This document shows, piece after piece, positions 1-7,200 of a stretch of 10,122 nucleotides of DNA. Each line of letters starts with the position of its first letter. Positions within the stretch are counted from its first letter, which is position 1. The notes under the pieces were generated by a model. That model was not told the origin of the DNA. It did no database searches and was given only the letters and a program-made list of their open reading frames with translations. Both the position numbers and the translations under genes were made by a program. The DNA is taken from contig JABHGH010000072.1 in NCBI GenBank assembly GCA_018672145.1, positions 1-10,122 of the forward strand, given 5' to 3'. This DNA comes from Flavobacteriaceae bacterium (lineage in GTDB: Bacteria; Bacteroidota; Bacteroidia; Flavobacteriales; Flavobacteriaceae).

Positions 1-315
1 AAACTCATTGGCGTTATTACCCGTGCCACACTCAACCCTTCACGGTTGATTGATTTTTGGCGGCATGTCCCGCAGGCATCACAGGCGATAAAAGAAGCCA
101 AAGGGGTTGGGTTTTTTAAAGGGATCGGCGAATGGCCTTTTGTGCAACAAGCGACCTTTAGCGTATGGGAAAGCGCAGAAGCGATTCGTACTTTTGCCTA
201 TGTGTCACAGGCACACGCTTCGATTGTCAAAAAGACAAGAGAGCGCAAATGGTATAAAGAAGATATGTTTAATCGTTTTGAGGTATTGAACGAAGAAAAA
301 ACTCCTTTGATATGA
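1..315 (+). CDS. crtA: CrtA-like carotenoid 2-hydroxylase, 3' part only
   Basis: C-terminal 104 residues of a protein whose start lies left of the window; the reading frame is open from base 1, so no start should be assigned here. Visible motifs typical of the CrtA (spheroidene monooxygenase) family are an ITRATL..PSRLIDFWRHVP segment, then GIGEWPFVQQATFSVWES, then an AYxSQAHASIVKKTRxRKWYKEDMFxRF tail that is the usual C-terminal end. Established knowledge: in purple bacteria CrtA oxidises spheroidene at C2, and a crtA-related gene of the myxol-producing Flavobacterium strain P99-3 was shown to encode a carotenoid 2-hydroxylase. Inference: the flanking crtD- and cruF-like genes make 2'-hydroxylation during myxol synthesis the best guess here. 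The stop TGA overlaps the next start as ATGA, implying one mRNA and coupled translation. Substrate specificity cannot be read from the sequence. Confidence 0.8.
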   Translation, partial: KLIGVITRATLNPSRLIDFWRHVPQASQAIKEAKGVGFFKGIGEWPFVQQATFSVWESAEAIRTFAYVSQAHASIVKKTRERKWYKEDMFNRFEVLNEEKTPLI

Positions 316-1784
316 GTAAACAAGCAATCGTTATTGGCTCGGGTATCGCAGGCATTGCCACATCGATTCGGTTGGCTTGTCAGGGGTTTGCAGTTTCCGT
401 TTTTGAAAAAAATGAATATGCAGGGGGAAAATTATCTTCCTTTTCGCTGGGGGATTACCGATTTGATTTTGGTCCTTCCTTGTTTACCATGCCGCATTTT
501 GTCGATGAGCTTTTTGAATTGGCTGGTGAAAATCCACGTGATCATTTTCAGTACAAACGCAAAGAGATTGGGTGTAAATATTACTGGGAAGATGGCGTTC
601 GACTCCATGCCTATGGCGATACCGATCGGTTTTTGGAAGAAGTTGACCACAAATTAGGCGTGCCAAAACACCAACTGCAAGATTATCTTGCCCGAGCCGA
701 AAAAAAATACAATCGAACGGTATCCATTTTTTTAGAGCAATCCTTACACAAATGGCGAACCTACCTCAACAAAGCTACCCTAGAAGGCATTTTCCACTTG
801 TTTTCCTACGAACTTGATACCACCCTTCACAAGGTCAACACCCGCCGATTGAAAGAACCACATTTGGTGCAGTTCTACGATCGCTTTGCGACCTATAACG
901 GCTCAAACCCCTATCAAACACCCGGTATGATGACTCTCATTCAACACCTTGAGCAGCATTATGGCACTTTTGTTCCTGAAAAAGGGATGGTTGAGATTAC
1001 AAATAGTTTGATTGCTTTAGCAGAGAGAAAAGGGGTGCAGTTCCACTACAAATCAGCCGTTGATGAAATCATCGTGGAGGGCAAAACGGCGGTCGGAATC
1101 CAGACGAATGGCACAATGCACAACGCCGATGTGGTGGTGTCCAATATGGATATCGTGCCCACATATCGGCACTTGATGCCAGCGCAAAAAGCGCCAGAAA
1201 AAAGTCTTCGGCAAGAACGATCGAGCTCGGCAGTGATTTTTTACTGGGGAATCAATCGGTCTTTTCCTGAGTTGGATTTGCACAACATCTTTTTTAGTGA
1301 GGACTACAAGGCAGAATTTGATGGGCTATTTACAGACAAAACCCTTGCTGATGACCCCACGGTCTATGTCAATATCACGGCCAAAGACGTGCAAGGCGAT
1401 GCTCCAGTGGGTAAGGAAAACTGGTTTGTGATGATCAATGCGCCCCACGATGTTGGTCAGGACTGGGGTGCGCTTTCGCAAGAATTGCGGAGACGGGTAT
1501 TGGACAAACTCAATCGGAATTTGAAGTTAAATCTGGACAATTGTATTGAAGAGGAGTTTGTAGTAACCCCTCCCATGATTGCGGAAAAGACCGCATCCTT
1601 TACAGGGGCTTTGTATGGCGCAGCCAGTAATGACCGTATGGCGGCCTTTTTGCGTCATCCAAACTTTTCACGTCAAATAGAGGGGCTTTATTTTTGTGGT
1701 GGAAGTGTACATCCGGGGGGCGGAATTCCCTTGTGTTTGCTGTCTGCCAAAATCGTTGCTGAGCTCGTCAATACGGGCGAATAA
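312..1784 (+). CDS. crtD: CrtD-like carotenoid 3,4-desaturase (CrtI family)
   Basis: A 490-aa FAD-dependent carotenoid desaturase, normal length for the CrtI/CrtN/CrtD family. The N-terminus has a dinucleotide-binding fold: GSGIAG at residues 9-14, acidic E32 at the end of the second strand, and the AGGK motif at 37-40. The C-terminus has the family signature LYFCGGSVHPGGGIPLCL followed by a helix (about residues 459-487), which closes the FAD site. Known role: CrtD introduces the C3',4' double bond into 1'-hydroxy carotenoids at the membrane; CrtI paralogues desaturate phytoene. I prefer CrtD because the gene is coupled (ATGA overlap) to a crtA-like hydroxylase gene and sits near a cruF-like hydratase gene, and because no phytoene synthase gene is adjacent in view. 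A second CrtI-type phytoene desaturase gene should exist elsewhere if this is right. The family call is near certain; the CrtD subtype is less so. Confidence 0.75.
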   Translation: MSKQAIVIGSGIAGIATSIRLACQGFAVSVFEKNEYAGGKLSSFSLGDYRFDFGPSLFTMPHFVDELFELAGENPRDHFQYKRKEIGCKYYWEDGVRLHAYGDTDRFLEEVDHKLGVPKHQLQDYLARAEKKYNRTVSIFLEQSLHKWRTYLNKATLEGIFHLFSYELDTTLHKVNTRRLKEPHLVQFYDRFATYNGSNPYQTPGMMTLIQHLEQHYGTFVPEKGMVEITNSLIALAERKGVQFHYKSAVDEIIVEGKTAVGIQTNGTMHNADVVVSNMDIVPTYRHLMPAQKAPEKSLRQERSSSAVIFYWGINRSFPELDLHNIFFSEDYKAEFDGLFTDKTLADDPTVYVNITAKDVQGDAPVGKENWFVMINAPHDVGQDWGALSQELRRRVLDKLNRNLKLNLDNCIEEEFVVTPPMIAEKTASFTGALYGAASNDRMAAFLRHPNFSRQIEGLYFCGGSVHPGGGIPLCLLSAKIVAELVNTGE

Positions 1785-1989
1785 AGCACGCGGACCAAGT
1801 TTTGATTTTCACGCCATTTCGTCTTATTTTTTTCTAAGATTTTGTAGTCAATAAATTGCATAACCATCTAACATATAGAGAGTTATATTCATTATAAAAA
1901 GTGTTGGAGATTCTTATTTCACTTTCTATTTTAGCCCCGAGGTGGTGTAGAAACACCACATTTTTGTTTAACCAAATCTTAATGAATTT
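1785..1989 (+). other. A/T-rich intergenic spacer and leader
   Basis: A 205-bp gap between the desaturase and the secreted-protein gene. It is clearly A/T-rich and holds one good stem-loop (1942-1959, listed separately). I found no exact TAnnTTTG -7 box on the + strand, no tRNA and no plausible small ORF. The 24 bases before the ATG at 1990 are A/T-rich with no Shine-Dalgarno match, which is normal for Bacteroidota. Confidence 0.5.
1942..1970 (+). terminator. Stem-loop with T-rich tail: terminator or leader hairpin
   Basis: GTGGTGT (1942-1948) pairs perfectly with ACACCAC (1953-1959) around a four-base AGAA loop, and ATTTTTGTTT follows. By form this is a short intrinsic terminator for the carotenoid genes upstream. 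However, only about 20 bases separate the tail from the ATG of the next gene, too few for a separate promoter. Any promoter of that gene must therefore lie upstream of the hairpin, or the gene depends on readthrough. It may instead be a leader hairpin that stabilises the mRNA or attenuates transcription. Confidence 0.5.
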
Positions 1990-2688
1990 ATGAAAGATTT
2001 ATACATTTTACTCATTGTATTGTTAACCATCGGGGTTTCTAATGCTCAATCAACTTACTCTGCTTCTATTACTTGGAGTCCATTTGATAGTTCTGGCGCC
2101 ACTTTAGAAAATGACGTCTATACGTTTCCTTCTACTGCGCAAGCTTGGGCTGGGTTTGCCAATACTAATGCTGTTATTTATCCACTAAATTTTACTGCAT
2201 CTGCTGATTCTGATGCTACTATTATGTTTAAAGTTGAAAATGCACCGCATCCAGACGTTAACCCAAACGCTGAATTGGGAACTGTCACTGTCATAGGAGG
2301 AGATCCTGCTGCAACTTATGAGGTTGTTTACAATCCAGATCCTGCAGATACACATCCCTACAGATCTTTATTAATGTATGTACAAACTCAGGATGTCGCT
2401 GTAACGATGACGAATTTTATAATTTATTCAGATGACGTGTTAAGTGTTGCAAAGGCTAATGACTTTGAATTATCATTATATCCAAATCTCGCTAAGGATA
2501 TCGTAAGAATTTCTGCTGTGGAGTCAATTGAGGTTGTTCGCATTTATGACCTAAGCGGTCGATTGGTGAAACAAGCTAGTCCGCGTAAAGCGGCGTTTAG
2601 CGTAGATGTTTCCGGTCTATCCAAAGGCGTTTATCTGCTTAAACTTTCTGCTGGCGATAAAGAAGCAATAACTAAAATGATCAAGTAA
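1990..2688 (+). CDS. Secreted protein of unknown function with T9SS sorting domain
   Basis: A 232-aa protein with three visible parts. Residues 1-19 are a signal peptide (short charged start, hydrophobic LYILLIVLLTIGV core, SNA-Q cleavage site). Residues about 20-150 form a beta-rich, acidic and aromatic domain that I cannot assign. It resembles modules I recall from large secreted flavobacterial proteins (YTFPS.AQAWAGFANTN, YPLNF, then a run ending LLMYVQTQDVAVTMTN), and a carbohydrate-binding-like beta sandwich is a guess. Residues about 157-232 are a type A T9SS C-terminal sorting domain, with YPNLAKD at 164-170, IYDLSGRLV, and KGVYLLKL at 212-219. The usual YPNP has L in place of P. The protein should cross the outer membrane through the T9SS and be released or surface-anchored. 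It has its own terminator. Its codons favour T at the third position (GCT, ACT, TCT), unlike the carotenoid genes around it, suggesting high expression or a different origin. A link to carotenoids is not evident. Confidence 0.85.
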   Translation: MKDLYILLIVLLTIGVSNAQSTYSASITWSPFDSSGATLENDVYTFPSTAQAWAGFANTNAVIYPLNFTASADSDATIMFKVENAPHPDVNPNAELGTVTVIGGDPAATYEVVYNPDPADTHPYRSLLMYVQTQDVAVTMTNFIIYSDDVLSVAKANDFELSLYPNLAKDIVRISAVESIEVVRIYDLSGRLVKQASPRKAAFSVDVSGLSKGVYLLKLSAGDKEAITKMIK

Positions 2689-2715
2689 AACCAACCAACA
2701 ACAACCAAGAGAGAA

Positions 2716-2742
2716 AAGCCCACCAAATGGTGGTTTTTTTTT
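2716..2742 (+). terminator. Intrinsic terminator after the secreted-protein gene
   Basis: CCACC (2720-2724) pairs with GGTGG (2729-2733) around an AAAT loop, preceded by AAAAG and followed by nine T residues (2734-2742). It starts about 30 bases after the stop codon of the T9SS cargo gene. It is a textbook rho-independent terminator and separates that gene from cruF. Confidence 0.85.
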
Positions 2743-2767
2743 GGCATGGTGTAAAGCTGTATTTTTG
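2741..2767 (+). promoter_or_regulatory. Candidate Bacteroidota-type promoter for cruF
   Basis: TATTTTTG at 2760-2767 is an exact match to the TAnnTTTG -7 element of the main Bacteroidota sigma factor. A TTG at 2741-2743, 16 bases upstream, can serve as the -33 element, though the spacing is slightly short. Transcription would start near 2774, giving a leader of about 24 nt before the ATG at 2798. Its place directly after a strong terminator, which would otherwise cut off cruF, supports it. Confidence 0.5.
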
Positions 2768-2797
2768 TGGAACAAACACAGTGTCCAACACCGTCCT

Positions 2798-3445
2798 ATG
2801 ATTCAATTGTTAATTCCAAAAGAGCGCACCACACAAATCTCTGTGGGTATGATTTGGTTGTTTCATATCAGTGGTGCCTTGGGAATTCTTTATGGGAACA
2901 GAGAGTTTTTTTTACAAACCACCCCCATCAATTTGTTTTTTACGCTTGTGTTGTTGTTTGTTAACCTTAAAAACCCCGATCGGCGCATGGCATGGGCTGC
3001 GATTTTGGCTTTTACCCTTGGGATGCTGGTCGAGATATTAGGCGTGAACTATGGGTTGATTTTTGGATCGTATTCTTATGGGGAAAACCTCGGGGTTAAA
3101 ATCCTTGGTGTACCGATTTTAATCGGCGCCAATTGGGTGATGCTGAGTTTTATTACTGGCTCTATGGGAGAAGTGCTGTTTGCAAATAGCAAGTACAAAG
3201 CTGCAGTAACAGGTGCGATTTTAATGGTCTTACTCGATTTGGTGATTGAGCCGGTTGCTCCCATATTCGACTATTGGACGTTTACCGAGCATGTTGCACC
3301 CCTGTCAAATTACATCGGTTGGTTTTTGGTTGCTTTGCCCATCCAGTTGGGTGTCCAGTACTGGATTCGAGAAAAAGAATACACCTTTTCGGCACACCTC
3401 GTACTGGTTCACTTTTTATTTTTTGGGGTATTTGCCCTCCAATAG
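2798..3445 (+). CDS. cruF: CruF-type carotenoid 1,2-hydratase (membrane protein)
   Basis: A 215-aa, very hydrophobic protein with about six or seven membrane helices (roughly residues 15-32, 43-56, 65-90, 103-125, 134-151, 169-188, 197-213). The strongly conserved CruF/DUF422 region is visible: EILGVNYGLIFGSYSY (79-94), the GVPILIGANWVML stretch (104-116) and LDLVIEPVAP (146-155). Polar D147 and E151 lie inside a helix and are candidates for catalysis. Known role: CruF adds water across C1',2' of the psi end of gamma-carotene or related carotenoids, a step preceding CrtD in myxoxanthophyll and myxol synthesis. I chose the ATG at 2798 because an in-frame TTG at 2741 lies inside the terminator T-tract and upstream of the predicted transcription start; it would add 19 poorly conserved residues. 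The stop codon overlaps the following tRNA gene by two bases. Confidence 0.85.
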   Translation: MIQLLIPKERTTQISVGMIWLFHISGALGILYGNREFFLQTTPINLFFTLVLLFVNLKNPDRRMAWAAILAFTLGMLVEILGVNYGLIFGSYSYGENLGVKILGVPILIGANWVMLSFITGSMGEVLFANSKYKAAVTGAILMVLLDLVIEPVAPIFDYWTFTEHVAPLSNYIGWFLVALPIQLGVQYWIREKEYTFSAHLVLVHFLFFGVFALQ

Positions 3446-3515
3446 CCCCGTAGTTCAACGGATAGAATAGAAGTTTCCTAAACTTTAGATCCAGGTTCGA
3501 TTCCTGGCGGGGCTA
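3444..3515 (+). tRNA. tRNA-Arg, anticodon CCU
   Basis: A full cloverleaf folds by eye. The acceptor arm is AGCCCCG (3444-3450) with CGGGGCT (3508-3514). The D stem is GTTC (3453-3456) with GAAT (3465-3468), including one G-U pair. The anticodon stem is GAAGT (3470-3474) with ACTTT (3482-3486), also with one G-U pair. The loop is TTCCTAA with anticodon CCT at 3477-3479, reading AGG. The T arm is CCAGG-TTCGATT-CCTGG (3491-3507), and the discriminator base is A3515. CCA is not encoded (CGA follows), so it must be added enzymatically. The gene begins inside the cruF stop codon, so it is probably co-transcribed with cruF and released by RNase P. I saw no second copy of its 3' end in the window. 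Confidence 0.95.
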
Positions 3516-3542
3516 CGATAAGTATAAAATGGAGTTATTTAT

Positions 3543-3755
3543 CTAAGGCAGTTTAAATAAATCTTCCACGGCACAATCTAGAGTTTTGGATATTTTCAAA
3601 GCTAATACAGTAGAGGGAACATATACTCCATTTTCAATGGCGTTTATACTCTTCCTTGACACTTCCGCTCTTACAGATAATTCTTGCTGAGTTAAACCAC
3701 ATGATTTTCTCAGCTGTTCTAGATTATTGATAAGTTTTTTATGGTTTTTACCCAA
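3543..3755 (-). CDS. Small Cro/C1-type HTH transcriptional regulator
   Basis: A 70-aa single-domain XRE-family DNA-binding protein. The helix-turn-helix covers about residues 21-43 (LTQQELSVRA, turn EVSRKSI, then NAIENG), followed by the usual VYVPS and LALKISKTLDCAVEDLF core helices; nothing remains for a ligand domain. This compact form, with the V-S-R-x-(S/T)-I-N-A-I-E-N-G recognition helix, is the YozG-like subgroup often found next to a small membrane protein gene, as here. The start is a TTG only 2 bp after the stop of the upstream membrane protein gene; no ATG fits before the conserved core, so the TTG start and translational coupling are likely. Inferred role: repressor of its own operon, with the membrane protein modulating it. 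It is convergent with the tRNA gene, with 27 bases between them. Confidence 0.85.
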   Translation of the reverse strand: MGKNHKKLINNLEQLRKSCGLTQQELSVRAEVSRKSINAIENGVYVPSTVLALKISKTLDCAVEDLFKLP

Positions 3756-3757
3756 AA

Positions 3758-4153
3758 CTATTTCTTTTCAAATTCTTCAACAGCATTAGTTAATTCTTTG
3801 CCAGTATTTGGATAGAGGTATCCAGCGATCATTGTTCCTATGCCAATTAGCCCAACCAAAGCTCCAGCACTTTTTAGGATGTTTCCAATGGCATAATAAC
3901 CAAGAAGGTATAAACCAATACCAACAAATATTGTAATCACTCCATTTCTTCTATAATCTATTGGCTCTTTTTTCCTTTCCTCAAATATTGTCAACAACTC
4001 TTCTACTTTAGTTGGATCATTTAAATTTTTAGATACTTCTAAGACAGTTTCCCTTTTTCCATGTTCCTCTTTATATTGCCAGACAAATACCGCAAGTGAA
4101 ATGATGATTCCGGCAAGCATTCCAAAAATTGGGATAATTATAGCTTGATCCAT
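3758..4153 (-). CDS. Small three-helix membrane protein, DUF6249-like
   Basis: A 131-aa inner-membrane protein without a cleavable signal. It has a hydrophobic helix at residues 5-25, a charged 45-residue segment (26-70) rich in K and E and probably alpha-helical, then two more helices at about 71-89 and 95-113 joined by a short loop, and an acidic/basic tail ending EEFEKK. The positively charged flanks (KEEHGKR, YRRN) suggest the 26-70 loop is cytoplasmic. I am reminded of the DUF6249 family of Bacteroidota but cannot confirm it. The stop is 2 bp before the HTH gene, so the two form one operon. By analogy with other small HTH/membrane-protein pairs it may bind or restrain the regulator at the membrane, which is inference only. 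The ATG start is preceded by an A/T-rich stretch with no clear Shine-Dalgarno site. Confidence 0.7.
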   Translation of the reverse strand: MDQAIIIPIFGMLAGIIISLAVFVWQYKEEHGKRETVLEVSKNLNDPTKVEELLTIFEERKKEPIDYRRNGVITIFVGIGLYLLGYYAIGNILKSAGALVGLIGIGTMIAGYLYPNTGKELTNAVEEFEKK

Positions 4154-4170
4154 AATATGTTTTTTTATTA

Positions 4171-4218
4171 ATGTAACGCAAACATGACATTTAATGTGTA
4201 GAGAAGCAAACGTTACAT
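4171..4218. promoter_or_regulatory. 8-bp inverted repeat upstream of the HTH operon
   Basis: ATGTAACG at 4171-4178 and CGTTACAT at 4211-4218 are exact reverse complements with 32 bases between them. Each arm also touches a GCAAAC/CAAAC sequence in the same orientation (4178-4183 and 4206-4211). The pair lies 18 to 65 bases upstream of the membrane protein start codon on the - strand, where the promoter should be. It could be the operator of the adjacent HTH regulator. The centre-to-centre spacing of 40 bp, close to four helical turns, would put both arms on one face of the DNA. Confidence 0.35.
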
Positions 4219-4287
4219 AGAAAATGTTATAATACTTTTCAAATGCGAATTAATAATTTGCAGCTTAGCTATCGAGAATAAACAGAT

Positions 4288-7200
4288 TTACTCTGCAGAG
4301 TCTATTTTAATGATTTTCTGAATGGTCCTCACAGAATTTCCTTCAACACAAAGAATATAAATTCCTTTTGTGAGTGCAGAGATGTCTGTTTTGACGATTC
4401 GATCGGTTGGGACAACAAACGCTTTGTCAATTACAACTTTGCCTGAAAGTGAAAAGATAAATGTTCGAACGATCTTGTCATTCCCTTTAATCAAAATCTC
4501 TAAATTCCCAGTTGTTGGGATTGGATAAACGATCAGCTCTCCTGTAGTTGTGACCACCTCACAACCTACTTCATCAACCGAAGCACCCGCAGGGGTGTTT
4601 GGACATTGATCGTCATCGTTCGAAATGCCGTCTCCATCACTGTCTTCTGGCGATGGGATGACACAACCCAATCCATCAACATTTGCTCCTGCAGGAGTGT
4701 TTGGGCATTGGTCGACATCATTTGAAATCCCATCGTCATCGTCATCATCGGACGGTAGGCAGTCGTCACCAACAGTGTATTGAAAATATTTTGTCGCCGC
4801 CAGGCCATTGGCAAAGGCAAACTTGCAGGCATAACTTATGTTGTTTCCAACGGTTTGACCTCCTAAAACTGCTCTAAATTTTCGTTCACCAATGTTTTCC
4901 ATTGCCAACTCCGAAAACGGTGATTCTTGCCACAGGTAAGCAACGAGATCATCTTTTTCATCGAGGAGCTGAAATTCTATGGTGACATCTGTTCCTGATG
5001 TCGAAAAACTGTAGGAATAGCCGATGTCAAAAGATCCTTCACTCGCCTCGTTTGACTCGCCACTACATGAATTATTCTCACTGGGTGGTGTGGTTAGCGT
5101 TATGGTTTTGATTTCCGGATACTCATTTCCGCTATTGTCTTTTACTCGGATGTTGAAATCATAGGATGTTTCAGGAGTTAGCCCTGAGTAGGTTATTGTT
5201 GATTCTACTGCGGAAACACCACTAAATAGTTGCTCATTATTCCCTTGTTCGATGGAAAAAAGGACATAGCCAGAGTCGTCCTCTGCAAGGAGGCTAAACG
5301 TGGCCGTCGTCGAGGTGGTTGATACAAGTGAAGCACTTAAGCTTGTTGGCGCACTGTTGTCGCCACCGCTTGTGACTTCTCCATACACCTCAAACTCAAA
5401 GAGACTATATCCGTATTCTGTGTTTCTGGATGTTGCAAGCATTCGAATAAAACGACCTACACCAGATAGTGTCAAATTGTCGGTCTCTCCATTGCCTGAA
5501 GAAGTAGAGTACACAGATGTCCAGTTATTGTTGTCGTCTGAAACTTGAATTTCATATTCTCTTGCAGAAGCTTCTTCCCAATAAAGAACAACCTGATTCA
5601 CGGCATAACGTGCTTCTAGATCGATGACAATCCATTGGGGGTCTTGGAACAAGCTTCCCCACCTTGTTTCATAGTCGCCATCTACTGCCAATTCAGGTGA
5701 ATATTGCGCTTCCGAGCTACTTACCGTAACTGGCTTTTCTAGAGCAATATTGACTTTTCTCAACACGGTTACCAATACGTTGTCGTTATCTTTTGCACCC
5801 TCATTATCGGTCACTTCGAGTTGTAACTCATGTGTCCCGACCTCTAGATTTACAGTTGGTGTGCTTCCACTTCCGATCTCGTTTTCACCCTTACGCCACT
5901 TATAAACGTGGATGTTTCCGTCTGCGTCATTACTTGCTGTACCATCAAGAGTGACGGCGAGTGTGTTGGAGCCAATGTTTGCATACTGTTCGATGTCTTC
6001 TCCTGCATTAGCAATTGGTGGAGTGTTGTCCAAGCTCGCAACATAAATGGTAACCATATCCGTTGCCGTGGATCCGAAGTTGTCGGTAACTTTTAGCGTA
6101 GCGATATGTACGCCGACATCAAACACATAGGAAATGGATTGTTGTGTGCCTATTTCTGCATTGTCGTACACCCATGAATAGGCTGACAGTGTACCATCAG
6201 AGTCAGAACTATTGGAGGCATCTAATACCACTTGATGACTTCCATTATCGTCTGAGTCACTGACTAGTATTTCCTCACCGGCATCGGCAACAGGTAGTTG
6301 GTTCACAATGACAATCATTTCGTCCGTAGATGAAACGCCATCGTCATCAGTGGTTTTCAAAGTGATGTTGTGTTCTCCTAGGGGTAGGGTAATTTCTAAT
6401 TCTTCTTCTGTGCCGATGACGATATCATTTTCTATCCATTGATAGGTAGCAATCGTGCCGTCCGAATCAGTAGATAATGAGCCATCGAGGAGAATATCTT
6501 CTACTGCATCTAAATTTTCGTCAATAACAAAAATGTCATCACCAGCGTTGGCTACGGGGGGGTTATTGTCAGGGTCAACCACGGTAAGCGTAAAGCTGTC
6601 GGAGTCCGTACCGCCATCATCATCGGTTACAGTGAGTTCAATAGTGTAAACACCTGTTAAAAAGCTTTGCGTAATGGAAACCTCACTAGCAATTTCTTCT
6701 CCATTTGCTCTCCACACATAGCTTTCAATTGTACCATCTGTATCGAAGCTGTTTGCGCCATCAAAAGAAACATCTACGGAATCGTCGCCGTCATTATCAT
6801 TGATGGTTTGGTCTTCTCCAGCATCTGCGGTAGGCAAAACGTTGTTGGGGTCAATGACAGTGATGATCACATCATCTGTAGCGGTTTGTTCATCTTCATC
6901 CGCGACTTCAAGTGTGATTGTGTGAACGCCCGTTGAGAGTTCAATGGTTGGATTTACTCCTTCGGCCAAGAGGACATCGTTCTCTGACCAGGTGTATGTC
7001 TCGATAGGAGCGGCAACAGCTTCTGACTGTGAACCGTCTAAGGTAATATTGACCAGATCATCGTCATTTTCATCCTCAACGCTTTGGTCTGGCCCTGCAT
7101 TGGCAATTGGTGCCAATCCGCCACTGCTAATTGTGATGAGCAACTCATCTGTAGATTCATTGCCTTGGTCATCACTTACGGTCAGTGTAGCACTATAACT

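Noticed and set aside
1579..1592. GCGG...CCGC hairpin inside the desaturase gene
   Set aside because: Short stem in coding sequence with no T-tract; expected by chance.
1785..1941. Promoter for the secreted-protein gene upstream of the hairpin
   Set aside because: Several A/T-rich stretches exist (for example near 1835-1845 and 1852-1862) but none matches TAnnTTTG with a spaced TTG, so I did not list one.
2741..2797. Longer CruF reading frame starting at TTG 2741
   Set aside because: The TTG is the end of the terminator T-tract and also the likely -33 element; translation would begin before the predicted transcript start. The ATG at 2798 places the first membrane helix at a normal distance.
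3491..3515. tRNA-Arg 3' end as an integration attachment site
   Set aside because: I found no second copy of this sequence, integrase or other mobile gene in the window; the tRNA location alone is not evidence.
3516..3543. GATAA/TTATC stem as a bidirectional terminator between the tRNA and HTH genes
   Set aside because: Only five A/T-rich pairs with a 17-base loop and no T-tract; too weak to call.
5761..7113. Regularly spaced similar segments, considered as a CRISPR-like or DNA-level repeat array
   Set aside because: The periodicity of roughly 260-275 bp is the PKD domain length; the DNA copies are divergent and lie inside one open reading frame.
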